A stretch of 33,431 nt of DNA, from the NCBI GenBank assembly GCA_013153055.1, contig JAADFE010000116.1, positions 1 to 33,431 of the forward strand, written 5' to 3'. The DNA comes from Campylobacterota bacterium (GTDB lineage: Bacteria > Campylobacterota > Campylobacteria > Campylobacterales > Sulfurovaceae). The notes beneath the pieces were generated by a model. The model did no database searches. It was not told the origin of the DNA and worked only from the letters and a program-made list of their open reading frames with translations. A program made the translations under genes and the position numbers. Of the stretch, positions 26,179 through 33,141 are shown piece after piece (the first letter of the stretch is position 1; the number at the start of each line of letters is the position of its first letter).

Positions 26179-27150
26179 TTAACATTTTTGACAATAGTCT
26201 AATTTATATAATCCAATTAATTCATCAGATATTTTATAAGTATGGGAGGCTATATAATCTATAGTGAGAAAATCAAATGATGATTTTTTATATATAATCA
26301 CCTCGCCATGAGCATCATCTTGAAAAATCCTATCTATAGAGTGTTTGATAAAATTACTAGCCATAAGTCTATCAAAAACTGTAGGATTTCCACCTCTTTG
26401 GATATGACCTAGTGTGGTTACTCTAGTATCTAGTTTCATATCATCTTTAAAAAAGTCATAAATCTCTTGGGTCTTTTGGGTTCCCTCTGCTACAACAGCC
26501 AAAACATACCGTTTACCCTCATCTACATCTTTTTTTATCTCTGTTTTTTTGGTCTCTAAATCATAAGGCATCTCAGGGATTACACATATCTCTGCACCTG
26601 AAGTTATAGCTGAGATTAGAGCTAGATATCCAGACTCTCTACCCATAGTCTCTACTACAAAGGCTCGTCTAAATGATGAAGCCGTATCTCTAATAGAGTC
26701 AATAGAGCTTCTAATAATATTTAAAGCTGTATCAACACCCAAACAGTACTCTGTACCATAAATATCATTATCAATAGTAGCAGGGATACCTATAAATTTA
26801 ATTCCAAAATCTCTATAAAAGACATCCATAGCCCTAAAAGAGCCATCCCCACCAAGTACAATAACTTTATCAATACCTAATTTTTGGAGATTTTCATAAG
26901 CCTTTTTACGGTACTCATACTCAAAAAATCTCTTAGAACGGGAGCTACCTATAACTGTACCACCTAGATGTATAATAGGGTTTACATCATTTAGTGTAGC
27001 TTTTTTGATTTTATTGTCTATAAGCCCCTCTAGTCCATCATATATTAGATATGGGGTTAGATTTTTTTGTAAAATATGCTCTACAAAATATTTGATAGCA
27101 GGGTTCATCCCTGCACAATCACCACCAGAGGTCATAATCGCTATACTCAT
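26179..27150 (-). CDS. pfkA: ATP-dependent 6-phosphofructokinase
   Basis: The enzyme phosphorylates fructose 6-phosphate, the committed step of glycolysis. The nucleotide site SGGDCAGMNPAI (8-19) and GGDGS (100-104) are present; Gly103 after Asp102 marks ATP rather than pyrophosphate as donor. Catalytic TIDND (125-129) is intact though the preceding residue is Ala (PATIDND) in place of the common Gly. MGRESGY and LGHIQRGGNPTVFDR bind the sugar phosphate. The length (323 aa) is typical. It leads an operon with the glucan phosphorylase-like gene. Host-associated Campylobacter species lack this enzyme, so a complete upper glycolysis is a notable trait of this organism. Confidence 0.95.
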   Translation of the reverse strand: MSIAIMTSGGDCAGMNPAIKYFVEHILQKNLTPYLIYDGLEGLIDNKIKKATLNDVNPIIHLGGTVIGSSRSKRFFEYEYRKKAYENLQKLGIDKVIVLGGDGSFRAMDVFYRDFGIKFIGIPATIDNDIYGTEYCLGVDTALNIIRSSIDSIRDTASSFRRAFVVETMGRESGYLALISAITSGAEICVIPEMPYDLETKKTEIKKDVDEGKRYVLAVVAEGTQKTQEIYDFFKDDMKLDTRVTTLGHIQRGGNPTVFDRLMASNFIKHSIDRIFQDDAHGEVIIYKKSSFDFLTIDYIASHTYKISDELIGLYKLDYCQKC

Positions 27151-27283
27151 AGCTACCTTTCAAATTAAGTTTTTAGCTCGGATTATAACATTTGTAATTG
27201 GAATATTAAGTAGTATATAACTTAATTTATTTAAGAAAATGACAGCTTGATATATATTTAATTAAAAATTGTATAAAAATTAC

Positions 27284-27312
27284 TTGACAAAAAAGAAAAG
27301 TTCCGTTATAAA
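27284..27312 (+). promoter_or_regulatory. Consensus sigma-70 promoter of trxA
   Basis: A perfect TTGACA (27284-27289), a 17-base spacer and TATAAA (27307-27312). A perfect -35 box is uncommon in this lineage, where -35 elements are usually degenerate, so high constitutive expression is likely. Confidence 0.8.
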
Positions 27313-27321
27313 TGCAATGTC

Positions 27322-27344
27322 TTAAACTAAATAAATTAGTTTAA
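27322..27344 (+). promoter_or_regulatory. Inverted repeat in the trxA leader
   Basis: TTAAACTAA and TTAGTTTAA (9-base perfect arms) flank a 5-base loop just downstream of the predicted transcription start. It may be an operator or a 5' mRNA hairpin. Nothing else stands out in 27151-27283 apart from AT-rich DNA. Confidence 0.45.
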
Positions 27345-27399
27345 ATATATTGATGTATAATAGCATCAAAATAAATTACAGATTAAAAGGATAGACAAT

Positions 27400-27720
27400 A
27401 TGGCAAAATATGTTGAACTAACAGAAGAGAATTTCGATGCTACAGTAGCAAACGGTGTAACAATGGTGGATTTTTGGGCTCCTTGGTGTGGTCCTTGTAG
27501 AATGATTGCTCCTGTAGTAGAAGAGTTAGCAGAGGATTTTGATGGAAAAGCAACTATTGCAAAAGTAAATACAGATGAGCAACAAGGTCTTGCTATCAAG
27601 TATGGTATCCGTTCAATTCCTGCTATTCTTTTCTTTAAAGATGGTGAAGTAGTTGACCAGATGGTTGGTGCTGCATCAAAAGATGCTTTTGCTGAGAAAC
27701 TTAACGCTCAGTTGGCATAA
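27400..27720 (+). CDS. trxA: Thioredoxin
   Basis: This 106-residue cytoplasmic dithiol reductant has the canonical active site WAPWCGPCRM (C30, C33) and the cis-proline segment IRSIPAILFF. Asp24 in VDFWAPW corresponds to the buried acidic residue of thioredoxins. The ribosome binding site AAAGGA lies at 27387-27392. Its reductase, trxB, is the next gene on the same strand after a 204-base gap containing a hairpin, so each may have its own promoter. Confidence 0.98.
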   Translation: MAKYVELTEENFDATVANGVTMVDFWAPWCGPCRMIAPVVEELAEDFDGKATIAKVNTDEQQGLAIKYGIRSIPAILFFKDGEVVDQMVGAASKDAFAEKLNAQLA

Positions 27721-27745
27721 TTTAGATAAAACTTCTTAAAATTTT

Positions 27746-27764
27746 GTGAGCTTTTATAGCTCAC
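27746..27764 (+). terminator. Hairpin after trxA, possible terminator
   Basis: GTGAGCT and AGCTCAC (7-base arms) flank a 5-base loop 26 bases after the trxA stop. No U-run follows, so it may be a processing or attenuating structure rather than a full terminator. Confidence 0.45.
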
Positions 27765-27848
27765 TCTACAAAATATAGTTATTGTAAAATATTATTTGGA
27801 ATTGGAGATTTTCTAAAAGGGAGTGCATGGCACAAGAATCCTGAGAAT

Positions 27849-27872
27849 GGCGAGGCTAAAGCCATCGGTTCC
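27849..27872 (+). repeat. 24-base dispersed repeat, copy 2
   Basis: It matches 17327-17350 in 23 of 24 bases, on the same strand. It lies between trxA and trxB, 52 bases before the trxB start. The surrounding sequence is not shared between the copies. Confidence 0.7.
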
Positions 27873-27924
27873 ATAGTAATTATTTTACTTTTTTAACAAA
27901 AATTTACTCACAAGGAAATTATAA

Positions 27925-28866
27925 ATGTTAGATTGTGCAATTATTGGTGGTGGTCCAGCAGGATTAACAGCAGGTCTATATACTACTCGTGGTGGTCTTA
28001 AAAATGTAGTAATGTTTGAGATGGGAATGCCAGGTGGGCAGATTACTCAAAGTAGTGAGATAGAGAACTATCCTGGATTTTTTGAACATGGCAAAACTGG
28101 TATGGATTTTATGGATGGATGGCAAGAGCAGTGTTTCCATTTTGGTCTAAAGCATGAGATGAAAAAGGTCGATAGAGTATCCAAAGTTGATGACCATTTT
28201 GTGATTACTTTAGAGGGAGGCGAAGAGTTTGAAGCCAAAACAGCGATAGTATGTACAGGAAGTACTCCAAAAAGAGCAGGGGTCAAAGGAGAAGATGAGT
28301 TCTTTGGTCGAGGTGTGAGTACATGTGCTACTTGTGATGGATTTTTTTACAAAAATAAAAAAGTTGCAGTACTAGGTGGTGGTGATACAGCACTAGAGGA
28401 GGCTCACTATCTATCAAATATCTGCTCAGAGGTTTATGTAATCCATAGAAGAGACCAATTTAGAGCATCTCCATCAACTGTTGAGAGAGTAAAAAAGATA
28501 CCAAATATCAAATTTATTACAGATACTATTGTAGAGGAGATATTGGGTGATAATATGGGTGTAACAGGAGTTAAACTCAAAAATAAAAAAACAGAAGAAA
28601 AAAGTGAGCTTGATATATCGGGTATATTTGTGTTTGTCGGACACAATGTTAATAATGCTGTTTTAAAAAATGAAGATGGCTCATTTATCTGTGAAGTGAA
28701 CGAACAGGGGCAAATTGTAGTTGATTTGAGCATGAAAACTTCTGTCGAGGGGCTATTTGTAGCAGGTGATATTCGTATAGAGGCACCAAAGCAGGTAGTT
28801 TCAGCAGCTGGAGATGGAGCTGTAGCAGGGTTACAGGTTATTTCGTATATTCAAGAACATGTATAA
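27925..28866 (+). CDS. trxB: Thioredoxin reductase (NADPH)
   Basis: The enzyme regenerates thioredoxin with NADPH. The FAD-binding [12 protein letters not shown] (8-19) and redox-active CATC (C134, C137) are intact, as are the NADPH-binding [10 protein letters not shown] (about 152) and the phosphate-binding HRRDQFRAS. The C-terminal FAD motif GLFVAGDIR is also present. The length (313 aa) is standard. Start ATG 27925 has AAGGAA at 27912-27917. The gene follows trxA and precedes dapB on the same strand. Confidence 0.97.
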   Translation: MLDCAIIGGGPAGLTAGLYTTRGGLKNVVMFEMGMPGGQITQSSEIENYPGFFEHGKTGMDFMDGWQEQCFHFGLKHEMKKVDRVSKVDDHFVITLEGGEEFEAKTAIVCTGSTPKRAGVKGEDEFFGRGVSTCATCDGFFYKNKKVAVLGGGDTALEEAHYLSNICSEVYVIHRRDQFRASPSTVERVKKIPNIKFITDTIVEEILGDNMGVTGVKLKNKKTEEKSELDISGIFVFVGHNVNNAVLKNEDGSFICEVNEQGQIVVDLSMKTSVEGLFVAGDIRIEAPKQVVSAAGDGAVAGLQVISYIQEHV

Positions 28867-28919
28867 ACATTTTTATATAAAAGCTTGTATAATTCACTAA
28901 AAAAATTTAGGATGTTAAT

Positions 28920-29687
28920 ATGGTAAAAGTTGGAATTGTAGGTAGTACAGGTAGAATGGGCGAACATCTCATTAACAATGTTTTAGAGGATGAGAGTTTA
29001 GAACTTAGTGTATTGCATGTTTTTGATGAGCTCAAAACAGCAGTACCTGATAGTGTATTGATTACAAATAGTATGGAAAAAGTCTTAGAGAACGCAGATG
29101 TTGTTATTGATTTCTCTGCACCAACAGCAACACAAGAGCTGTGTGAAAATGCTCTAAAAAACCCTACTGCTTTAGTTATTGCCACAACTGGCTTTAATCC
29201 TCATCAGCAAAATCTATTGGTAGAGGCTTCAAAAGAGATGCCAATTTTATACTCGTCTAATATGTCTGCTGGTATTGCTATTTTAAAGCAACTAGTAGAA
29301 CAGGTATCAGCAACTCTTAGAGATTTTGATATAGAGATAGTAGAACAGCACCATAGACATAAAGTTGATGCACCAAGTGGAACAGCTCTAACTCTAGGTG
29401 AGTTTGCAGCAAAAGGTAGAGGTCTAAATCTCGATGATGTTAGAATTTCAGGTAGAGATGGACAGATTGGTGCAAGAACAAAAGATGAGATAGCAGTAAT
29501 GGCACTAAGAGGTGGCGATATAGTAGGAAGACATACAGTAGGATTTTATAATGATGGAGAGTTTTTAGAACTAAACCATACAGCTACAAGTAGAGAGACA
29601 TTTTCAAAAGGTGCAATTAGGGCTGCTAAATGGGTAGTAAACCAAGAGAGTGGTTTCTATACAATTAATGATGCACTAGGACTATAG
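28920..29687 (+). CDS. dapB: 4-hydroxy-tetrahydrodipicolinate reductase
   Basis: DapB reduces the dapA product in lysine and diaminopimelate synthesis, so it also feeds peptidoglycan. The nucleotide-binding GSTGRMGEHL is at residues 8-17 and the catalytic EQHHRHKVDAPSGTA at 142-155 (H144/H145, K148). VIATTGF and YSSNMSAGI also match. At 255 residues it is of normal size. A dapB-purF neighbourhood is also found in Campylobacter, which fits the proposed phylum. The gene ends 58 bases before purF. Confidence 0.97.
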   Translation: MVKVGIVGSTGRMGEHLINNVLEDESLELSVLHVFDELKTAVPDSVLITNSMEKVLENADVVIDFSAPTATQELCENALKNPTALVIATTGFNPHQQNLLVEASKEMPILYSSNMSAGIAILKQLVEQVSATLRDFDIEIVEQHHRHKVDAPSGTALTLGEFAAKGRGLNLDDVRISGRDGQIGARTKDEIAVMALRGGDIVGRHTVGFYNDGEFLELNHTATSRETFSKGAIRAAKWVVNQESGFYTINDALGL

Positions 29688-29689
29688 AT

Positions 29690-29746
29690 ATGAACTATTC
29701 ACTATTCACTATTCACTATTCACTTAAAACTCAAGGAGTTTTATAA
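29690..29746 (+). CDS. Possible 18-residue leader peptide before purF
   Basis: An ATG at 29690, with AGGA at 29678-29681 eight bases upstream, opens a frame encoding MNYSLFTIHYSLKTQGVL and ends in TAA at 29744-29746. The stop overlaps the purF ATG as TAATG. Most of the frame is a 7-base tandem repeat. Such a frame could couple purF translation, but it may equally be a chance by-product of the repeat. Confidence 0.25.
   Translation: MNYSLFTIHYSLKTQGVL
29694..29721 (+). repeat. Four perfect tandem copies of the heptamer ACTATTC
   Basis: The four units run without mismatch between dapB and purF, with a partial fifth unit (ACT) following. Because the unit is not a multiple of three, copy-number change would alter the frame of the short ORF spanning it and the spacing between dapB and purF. 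Confidence 0.9.
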
Positions 29747-31116
29747 TGTGTGCTATCGTTGGTGTATATGGAGATGAAAATGCTGCCAAGATTGCATATT
29801 ATGCTCTTTTTGCAATGCAACATAGAGGTCAGGAGTCCACAGGAATTTCTTCAGCTAATGGAGATAAAATCCGTTTAACCAAAAAAAGAGGACTAGTTAC
29901 TGAGGTTTTTGACGAGGCAACTCTAAATCGTCTGGATGGTTTTTGTGCTATTGGACATAACCGTTACTCTACAGCAGGTGAGGAGTCAATACTTGATGCT
30001 CAACCTGTATTTGCAAAGTATAAATTGGGTGAAATCTCTGTAGCACACAATGGAAATTTGGTCAATAAATATGAGGTTAGAAATAGGCTTATAAATAGAG
30101 GAGCCATTTTCCAAACAGGAATGGATACTGAAAATATCGTACACCTCATAGCCAAAAGTCAAGAAGATAAACTCAAAAATCGTATAAAAGATATGCTTCA
30201 AAAAATTGAGGGTGCATACTGTTTGGCTATTCAGAGTAGAGGCAAGATGTTTGTTATCCGTGATAGATATGGTATCAGACCTCTAAGTTTAGGACGGCTA
30301 AAGAGTGGAGGTTGGATAGTAGCTAGTGAGACATGTGCTTTGGATTTAGTTGGTGCTGAGTTTATAAGAGATGTTAGACCTGGTGAGATGTTAACCTTTT
30401 CAAAAGACAAAGAGCCAAAATCTGAGCAGATATTCGAGCCTGATTATCATCCATGTGCATTTGAGTATATCTATTTTGCTAGACCTGACTCTATCATTGA
30501 TGGCAAAAATGTATATAGTGCTAGATTGGAGATGGGAAAACAGTTGGCAAAAGAGACACCTGCTGATATAGATTTAGTACTTCCTGTTCCAGATTCTGGT
30601 GTAGCCGCTGCTAGAGGATTTGCAGAGGGGCTTGGAGTACCTTTTGAGATGGCAATAGTGAGAAATCACTATGTTGGTAGAACATTTATTGAACCAACTC
30701 AGGAGATTAGAGAGCTAAAAGTAAAACTAAAACTCTCTCCAATCAAAGAGTTAATAGCAGGTAAGAGAGTAGCTATAGTAGATGACTCACTAGTTAGAGG
30801 AACTACATCCAAACAGATTGTCAAGATTTTAAAGGAAGCAGGTGCTACAGAGGTGCATATGCGTATAGCAGCACCAGAGATTAAATATCCATGTAGATAT
30901 GGTATAGATACACCTACAAAAGCTGAGCTTATATCTACCAAATATACACCAGAAGAGATTGCAAAAAATATGAATGCAGACTCTTTGGGATTTTTATCTA
31001 TAGAAGGGCTTAAAAAGTCTTTGGGTAATGATAGAAACTACTCATTGGTTAGTTTTGATGGAAACTATTTTGCTGGTGGTAATGAAGATAGTCCTAGTTG
31101 TAGTGTTTGTGATTAG
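29746..31116 (+). CDS. purF: Amidophosphoribosyltransferase
   Basis: PurF makes phosphoribosylamine from PRPP and glutamine, the first step of purine synthesis. The glutaminase nucleophile Cys2 directly follows the initiator Met (MCAIVGVYGD), so no propeptide is present. The phosphoribosyltransferase loop VAIVDDSLVRGTTSKQ lies at 342-356. Four cysteines, C237, C383, C452 and C455, fall where Bacillus-type enzymes bind a [4Fe-4S] cluster. AAGGAG at 29733-29738 is seven bases from the ATG. The gene ends at a strong bidirectional terminator. Confidence 0.97.
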   Translation: MCAIVGVYGDENAAKIAYYALFAMQHRGQESTGISSANGDKIRLTKKRGLVTEVFDEATLNRLDGFCAIGHNRYSTAGEESILDAQPVFAKYKLGEISVAHNGNLVNKYEVRNRLINRGAIFQTGMDTENIVHLIAKSQEDKLKNRIKDMLQKIEGAYCLAIQSRGKMFVIRDRYGIRPLSLGRLKSGGWIVASETCALDLVGAEFIRDVRPGEMLTFSKDKEPKSEQIFEPDYHPCAFEYIYFARPDSIIDGKNVYSARLEMGKQLAKETPADIDLVLPVPDSGVAAARGFAEGLGVPFEMAIVRNHYVGRTFIEPTQEIRELKVKLKLSPIKELIAGKRVAIVDDSLVRGTTSKQIVKILKEAGATEVHMRIAAPEIKYPCRYGIDTPTKAELISTKYTPEEIAKNMNADSLGFLSIEGLKKSLGNDRNYSLVSFDGNYFAGGNEDSPSCSVCD

Positions 31117-31134
31117 TTTAAATAATTTGATTTA

Positions 31135-31162
31135 AGTTTGATAGAGTAAAATCTATCAAACT
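31135..31162. terminator. Bidirectional terminator between purF and the porin gene
   Basis: AGTTTGATAGA pairs perfectly with TCTATCAAACT over a 6-base loop. It sits between the convergent stops of purF and the porin gene, with T-rich sequence on the plus side (ATTATATT) and TTAAATCAAATTATTT on the minus side. Confidence 0.75.
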
Positions 31163-31168
31163 ATTATA

Positions 31169-32191
31169 TTACCACTCAACTTCTGCAGTTACCATTAGTG
31201 CATCTCTAGTTTCTGTGTCAGATAATTTGCTTCCACCCTCTTTTAAGTAGTTGACAATGAATTCAACATTTTTATTATACTCATAAGCTATACCTGCTAT
31301 TGCTCTCTTTTTATCTCCTGAGTTGTCATCCATATCAAAATAATCATACTTTCCGATTACATCCCATTTATCTGATAATCTATACTCTCCATTTATAGAG
31401 TATCCATCACCTTTATATTTATCAATAGCATCAGTTACATCAATATATTGTGCAGCTATTAAAAATTCTGGTTGATTATAAACAGCATGAATACCATACC
31501 AGTTTAAATCTTGATTTCCATGTTTGTTACTCTCTTGGTTTTGTTGACCAAAAAATGAGATATTGGCATATTTTAGAGATTTTTTTGCTTTTTGTTTTCC
31601 TGTACCTAAAAGGTGTCCTGTAAGTCTCCACTCTTCGCTTAAACTTTCTCCATCCTCTTCATTATGGTATCCCTCACCATTAAAAACACCAAGTTCACTA
31701 GAAAAATAGTCCAATTTTGTCTTAAAGTTGATACCCCTATCAGCTGAGTTTGTTAAGTGAGCAGCATTGTCATCTTCTACCATCACTTTTGAGATTGAAC
31801 GGAAATTCCAAGCATTATGCTCTTCATAATCAATCCATGGTCTATGAGCTTGACCAAACTCTACACCTGTATTTGGTAATACATCATCTAGGTATAAATA
31901 AGCATATTTAAGTCTTACATTGCTCTCACCATCTTCATCATGAGTATCTAATGTAATTCTCATATAATCTTTTGGGTTCTCTTTGAAGTATGCTTTTACC
32001 TGTAGGTAGTTTCTTCTAGTTTCAAACTTATTTGTACTATCTCCCTCTTCTGGTGAAGAGCTTACAAAACCTAAATAGTGAGTACCACTAAATTTAAGAA
32101 CAGGTACTTTTGATTTTATAATAGTCTCCCCTGCTGTAGCAAATGTAGTTAGTGATGCAATCACAACTGTTGAAAGTATAACTTTTTTCAT
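31169..32191 (-). CDS. Outer membrane porin, OprO/P-like, possibly anion-selective
   Basis: The start is ATG 32191: AGGAG at 32204-32200 is eight bases away and would be overlapped by the GTG at 32200. A signal peptide (about 1-20, ending TFATA) is followed by short alternating beta-strands and a terminal EVEW aromatic residue, a porin barrel of about 320 residues. The segments RRNYLQVKAYFKENPKDYMRITLDT and LPNTGVEFGQAHRPWIDYEEH resemble the phosphate-selective porin OprO/OprP group, but substrate choice cannot be deduced. Three 11-bp-spaced repeats upstream suggest control by an OmpR/PhoB-type regulator. Confidence 0.8.
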   Translation of the reverse strand: MKKVILSTVVIASLTTFATAGETIIKSKVPVLKFSGTHYLGFVSSSPEEGDSTNKFETRRNYLQVKAYFKENPKDYMRITLDTHDEDGESNVRLKYAYLYLDDVLPNTGVEFGQAHRPWIDYEEHNAWNFRSISKVMVEDDNAAHLTNSADRGINFKTKLDYFSSELGVFNGEGYHNEEDGESLSEEWRLTGHLLGTGKQKAKKSLKYANISFFGQQNQESNKHGNQDLNWYGIHAVYNQPEFLIAAQYIDVTDAIDKYKGDGYSINGEYRLSDKWDVIGKYDYFDMDDNSGDKKRAIAGIAYEYNKNVEFIVNYLKEGGSKLSDTETRDALMVTAEVEW

Positions 32192-32210
32192 AAATAACAC
32201 TCCTAGTAAT

Positions 32211-32254
32211 TTTATAAGAGTATTCTATTACAAATTGATTACATTTTGATTACA
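32211..32254 (-). promoter_or_regulatory. Three 11-base-period direct repeats and -10 box upstream of the porin gene
   Basis: On the minus strand TGTAATC occurs at 32254-32248 and again at 32243-32237, followed by TGTAATA at 32232-32226, each start exactly 11 bases apart. Nine bases later comes TATAAA (32216-32211). Direct heptamers with 4-base AT-rich spacers replacing the -35 region are the layout of PhoB-type operators. The regulator is not identified. Confidence 0.6.
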
Positions 32255-32328
32255 TTTTATAAATATAATTTTTAATTTATAAAAATATTGTTTAAATAGG
32301 ACAAATTTACTCTTAATAATTCAAAAAA

Positions 32329-32371
32329 CTTGATTTAAATCAAGAATCATTATCATGAACTAAGTTATTCT
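32329..32371 (+). promoter_or_regulatory. FNR/CRP-type operator and -10 box of the cytochrome c gene
   Basis: The 16-base palindrome CTTGATTTAAATCAAG (32329-32344) contains a perfect FNR consensus, TTGAT-N4-ATCAA. TATTCT at 32366-32371 is a plausible -10; it would start transcription near 32378 and place the operator centre at about -41.5, the class II activator position. A Fur-like AATCATTATCAT partial match follows the palindrome but is not convincing. Confidence 0.7.
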
Positions 32372-32426
32372 GTCGTCTGTTTAAATCGGAGTTATTTACT
32401 CCTAATTAAAATTTAAGGATAAAATA

Positions 32427-32816
32427 ATGAAAAATAGAACTATTTTGTTTAGTTTATTGATAGGAACATCTCTATTTGCAGATGTAAAAAAAGGAGAGGA
32501 TGTATATAAAGCAAATTGTGCAATATGTCATACTATTGATGGTAGAGGTGGTTTAGGTCCTGATTTTAATATGGTATCTTATAAAAGAACCAAAGAGGAG
32601 ATAGCTAGTTATGCAAAAGACCCATATTCTCTATCAGAAAAATTTGGATATAGTGCAAATGCAATGCCTACATTACCTCTAACAAACCAAGAATTTAAAG
32701 ATGTAGCTGATTATGTTAGTTCATTGGTTAAATTTAAAGTTTGGATGAAAAAGAGAAAGGATATAAAAAAAGAGCTAGTAAAGGTAGATAACAATAGTAG
32801 TAAATTGAGTAGTTGA
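32427..32816 (+). CDS. Periplasmic class I cytochrome c
   Basis: A signal peptide (about 1-18, LLIGTSLFA) leads to a small c-type cytochrome. The haem-binding CAICH is at residues 31-35 and the likely axial Met is M80 (NAMPTLPLT). The following EFKDVADYVSSL helix is the usual C-terminal helix of the fold. A lysine-rich tail (KFKVWMKKRKDIKKELVK) extends the domain by about 25 residues, possibly for docking with an acidic partner. Covalent haem attachment and a role in periplasmic electron transfer follow from the family. An FNR-type site upstream points to oxygen-responsive expression. Confidence 0.92.
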   Translation: MKNRTILFSLLIGTSLFADVKKGEDVYKANCAICHTIDGRGGLGPDFNMVSYKRTKEEIASYAKDPYSLSEKFGYSANAMPTLPLTNQEFKDVADYVSSLVKFKVWMKKRKDIKKELVKVDNNSSKLSS

Positions 32817-32889
32817 TTAAGATATAAAATTTATGTTCAGTTCATATAGAGATAGTAAAATAGTGTTTTTATTTGATAAAGGTTATATT

Positions 32890-33102
32890 ATGGAACGAAT
32901 TTTACTGTTGTTGCTTATTGGATTAGGAATATTTTATCTAGTTAGCAATAATTATATTGATATTAGTGGATTGCATATAAATCATATAGATAGTAATACT
33001 TTAATTCTTGTTGCTATAGGAATAGTTATTCTATTTTTACTTTTTAATAGAGGAAATGGAGGTGGAGGTCGAGGAGGAAGAAGAGGTGGAAGAAGAAGGT
33101 AA
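32890..33102 (+). CDS. Small two-helix membrane protein with RG-rich C-terminal tail
   Basis: ATG 32890 is preferred over the upstream ATG 32833 because AAAGG (32878-32882) precedes it and the first transmembrane helix (ILLLLLIGLGIFYLV) starts at once, giving 70 residues. A second helix (LILVAIGIVILFLLF) follows a 20-residue loop. The tail, NRGNGGGGRGGRRGGRRR, is a strongly basic glycine-arginine stretch. By the positive-inside rule both ends lie in the cytoplasm, where the tail could bind nucleic acid or phospholipid heads. No family is recognised. Confidence 0.6.
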   Translation: MERILLLLLIGLGIFYLVSNNYIDISGLHINHIDSNTLILVAIGIVILFLLFNRGNGGGGRGGRRGGRRR

Positions 33103-33141
33103 TTCTCTCCTCTTTTCCTATTTTAATCTTTTTTGATTTAT

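Noticed and set aside
29690-29721. CRISPR-like reading of the heptamer repeats
   Set aside because: Units are seven bases and contiguous with no spacers; this is a simple tandem repeat.
32345-32360. Fur-box-like sequence AATCATTATCAT downstream of the FNR palindrome
   Set aside because: Only about half of the 19-base Fur consensus is matched and AT-rich chance matches are frequent here.
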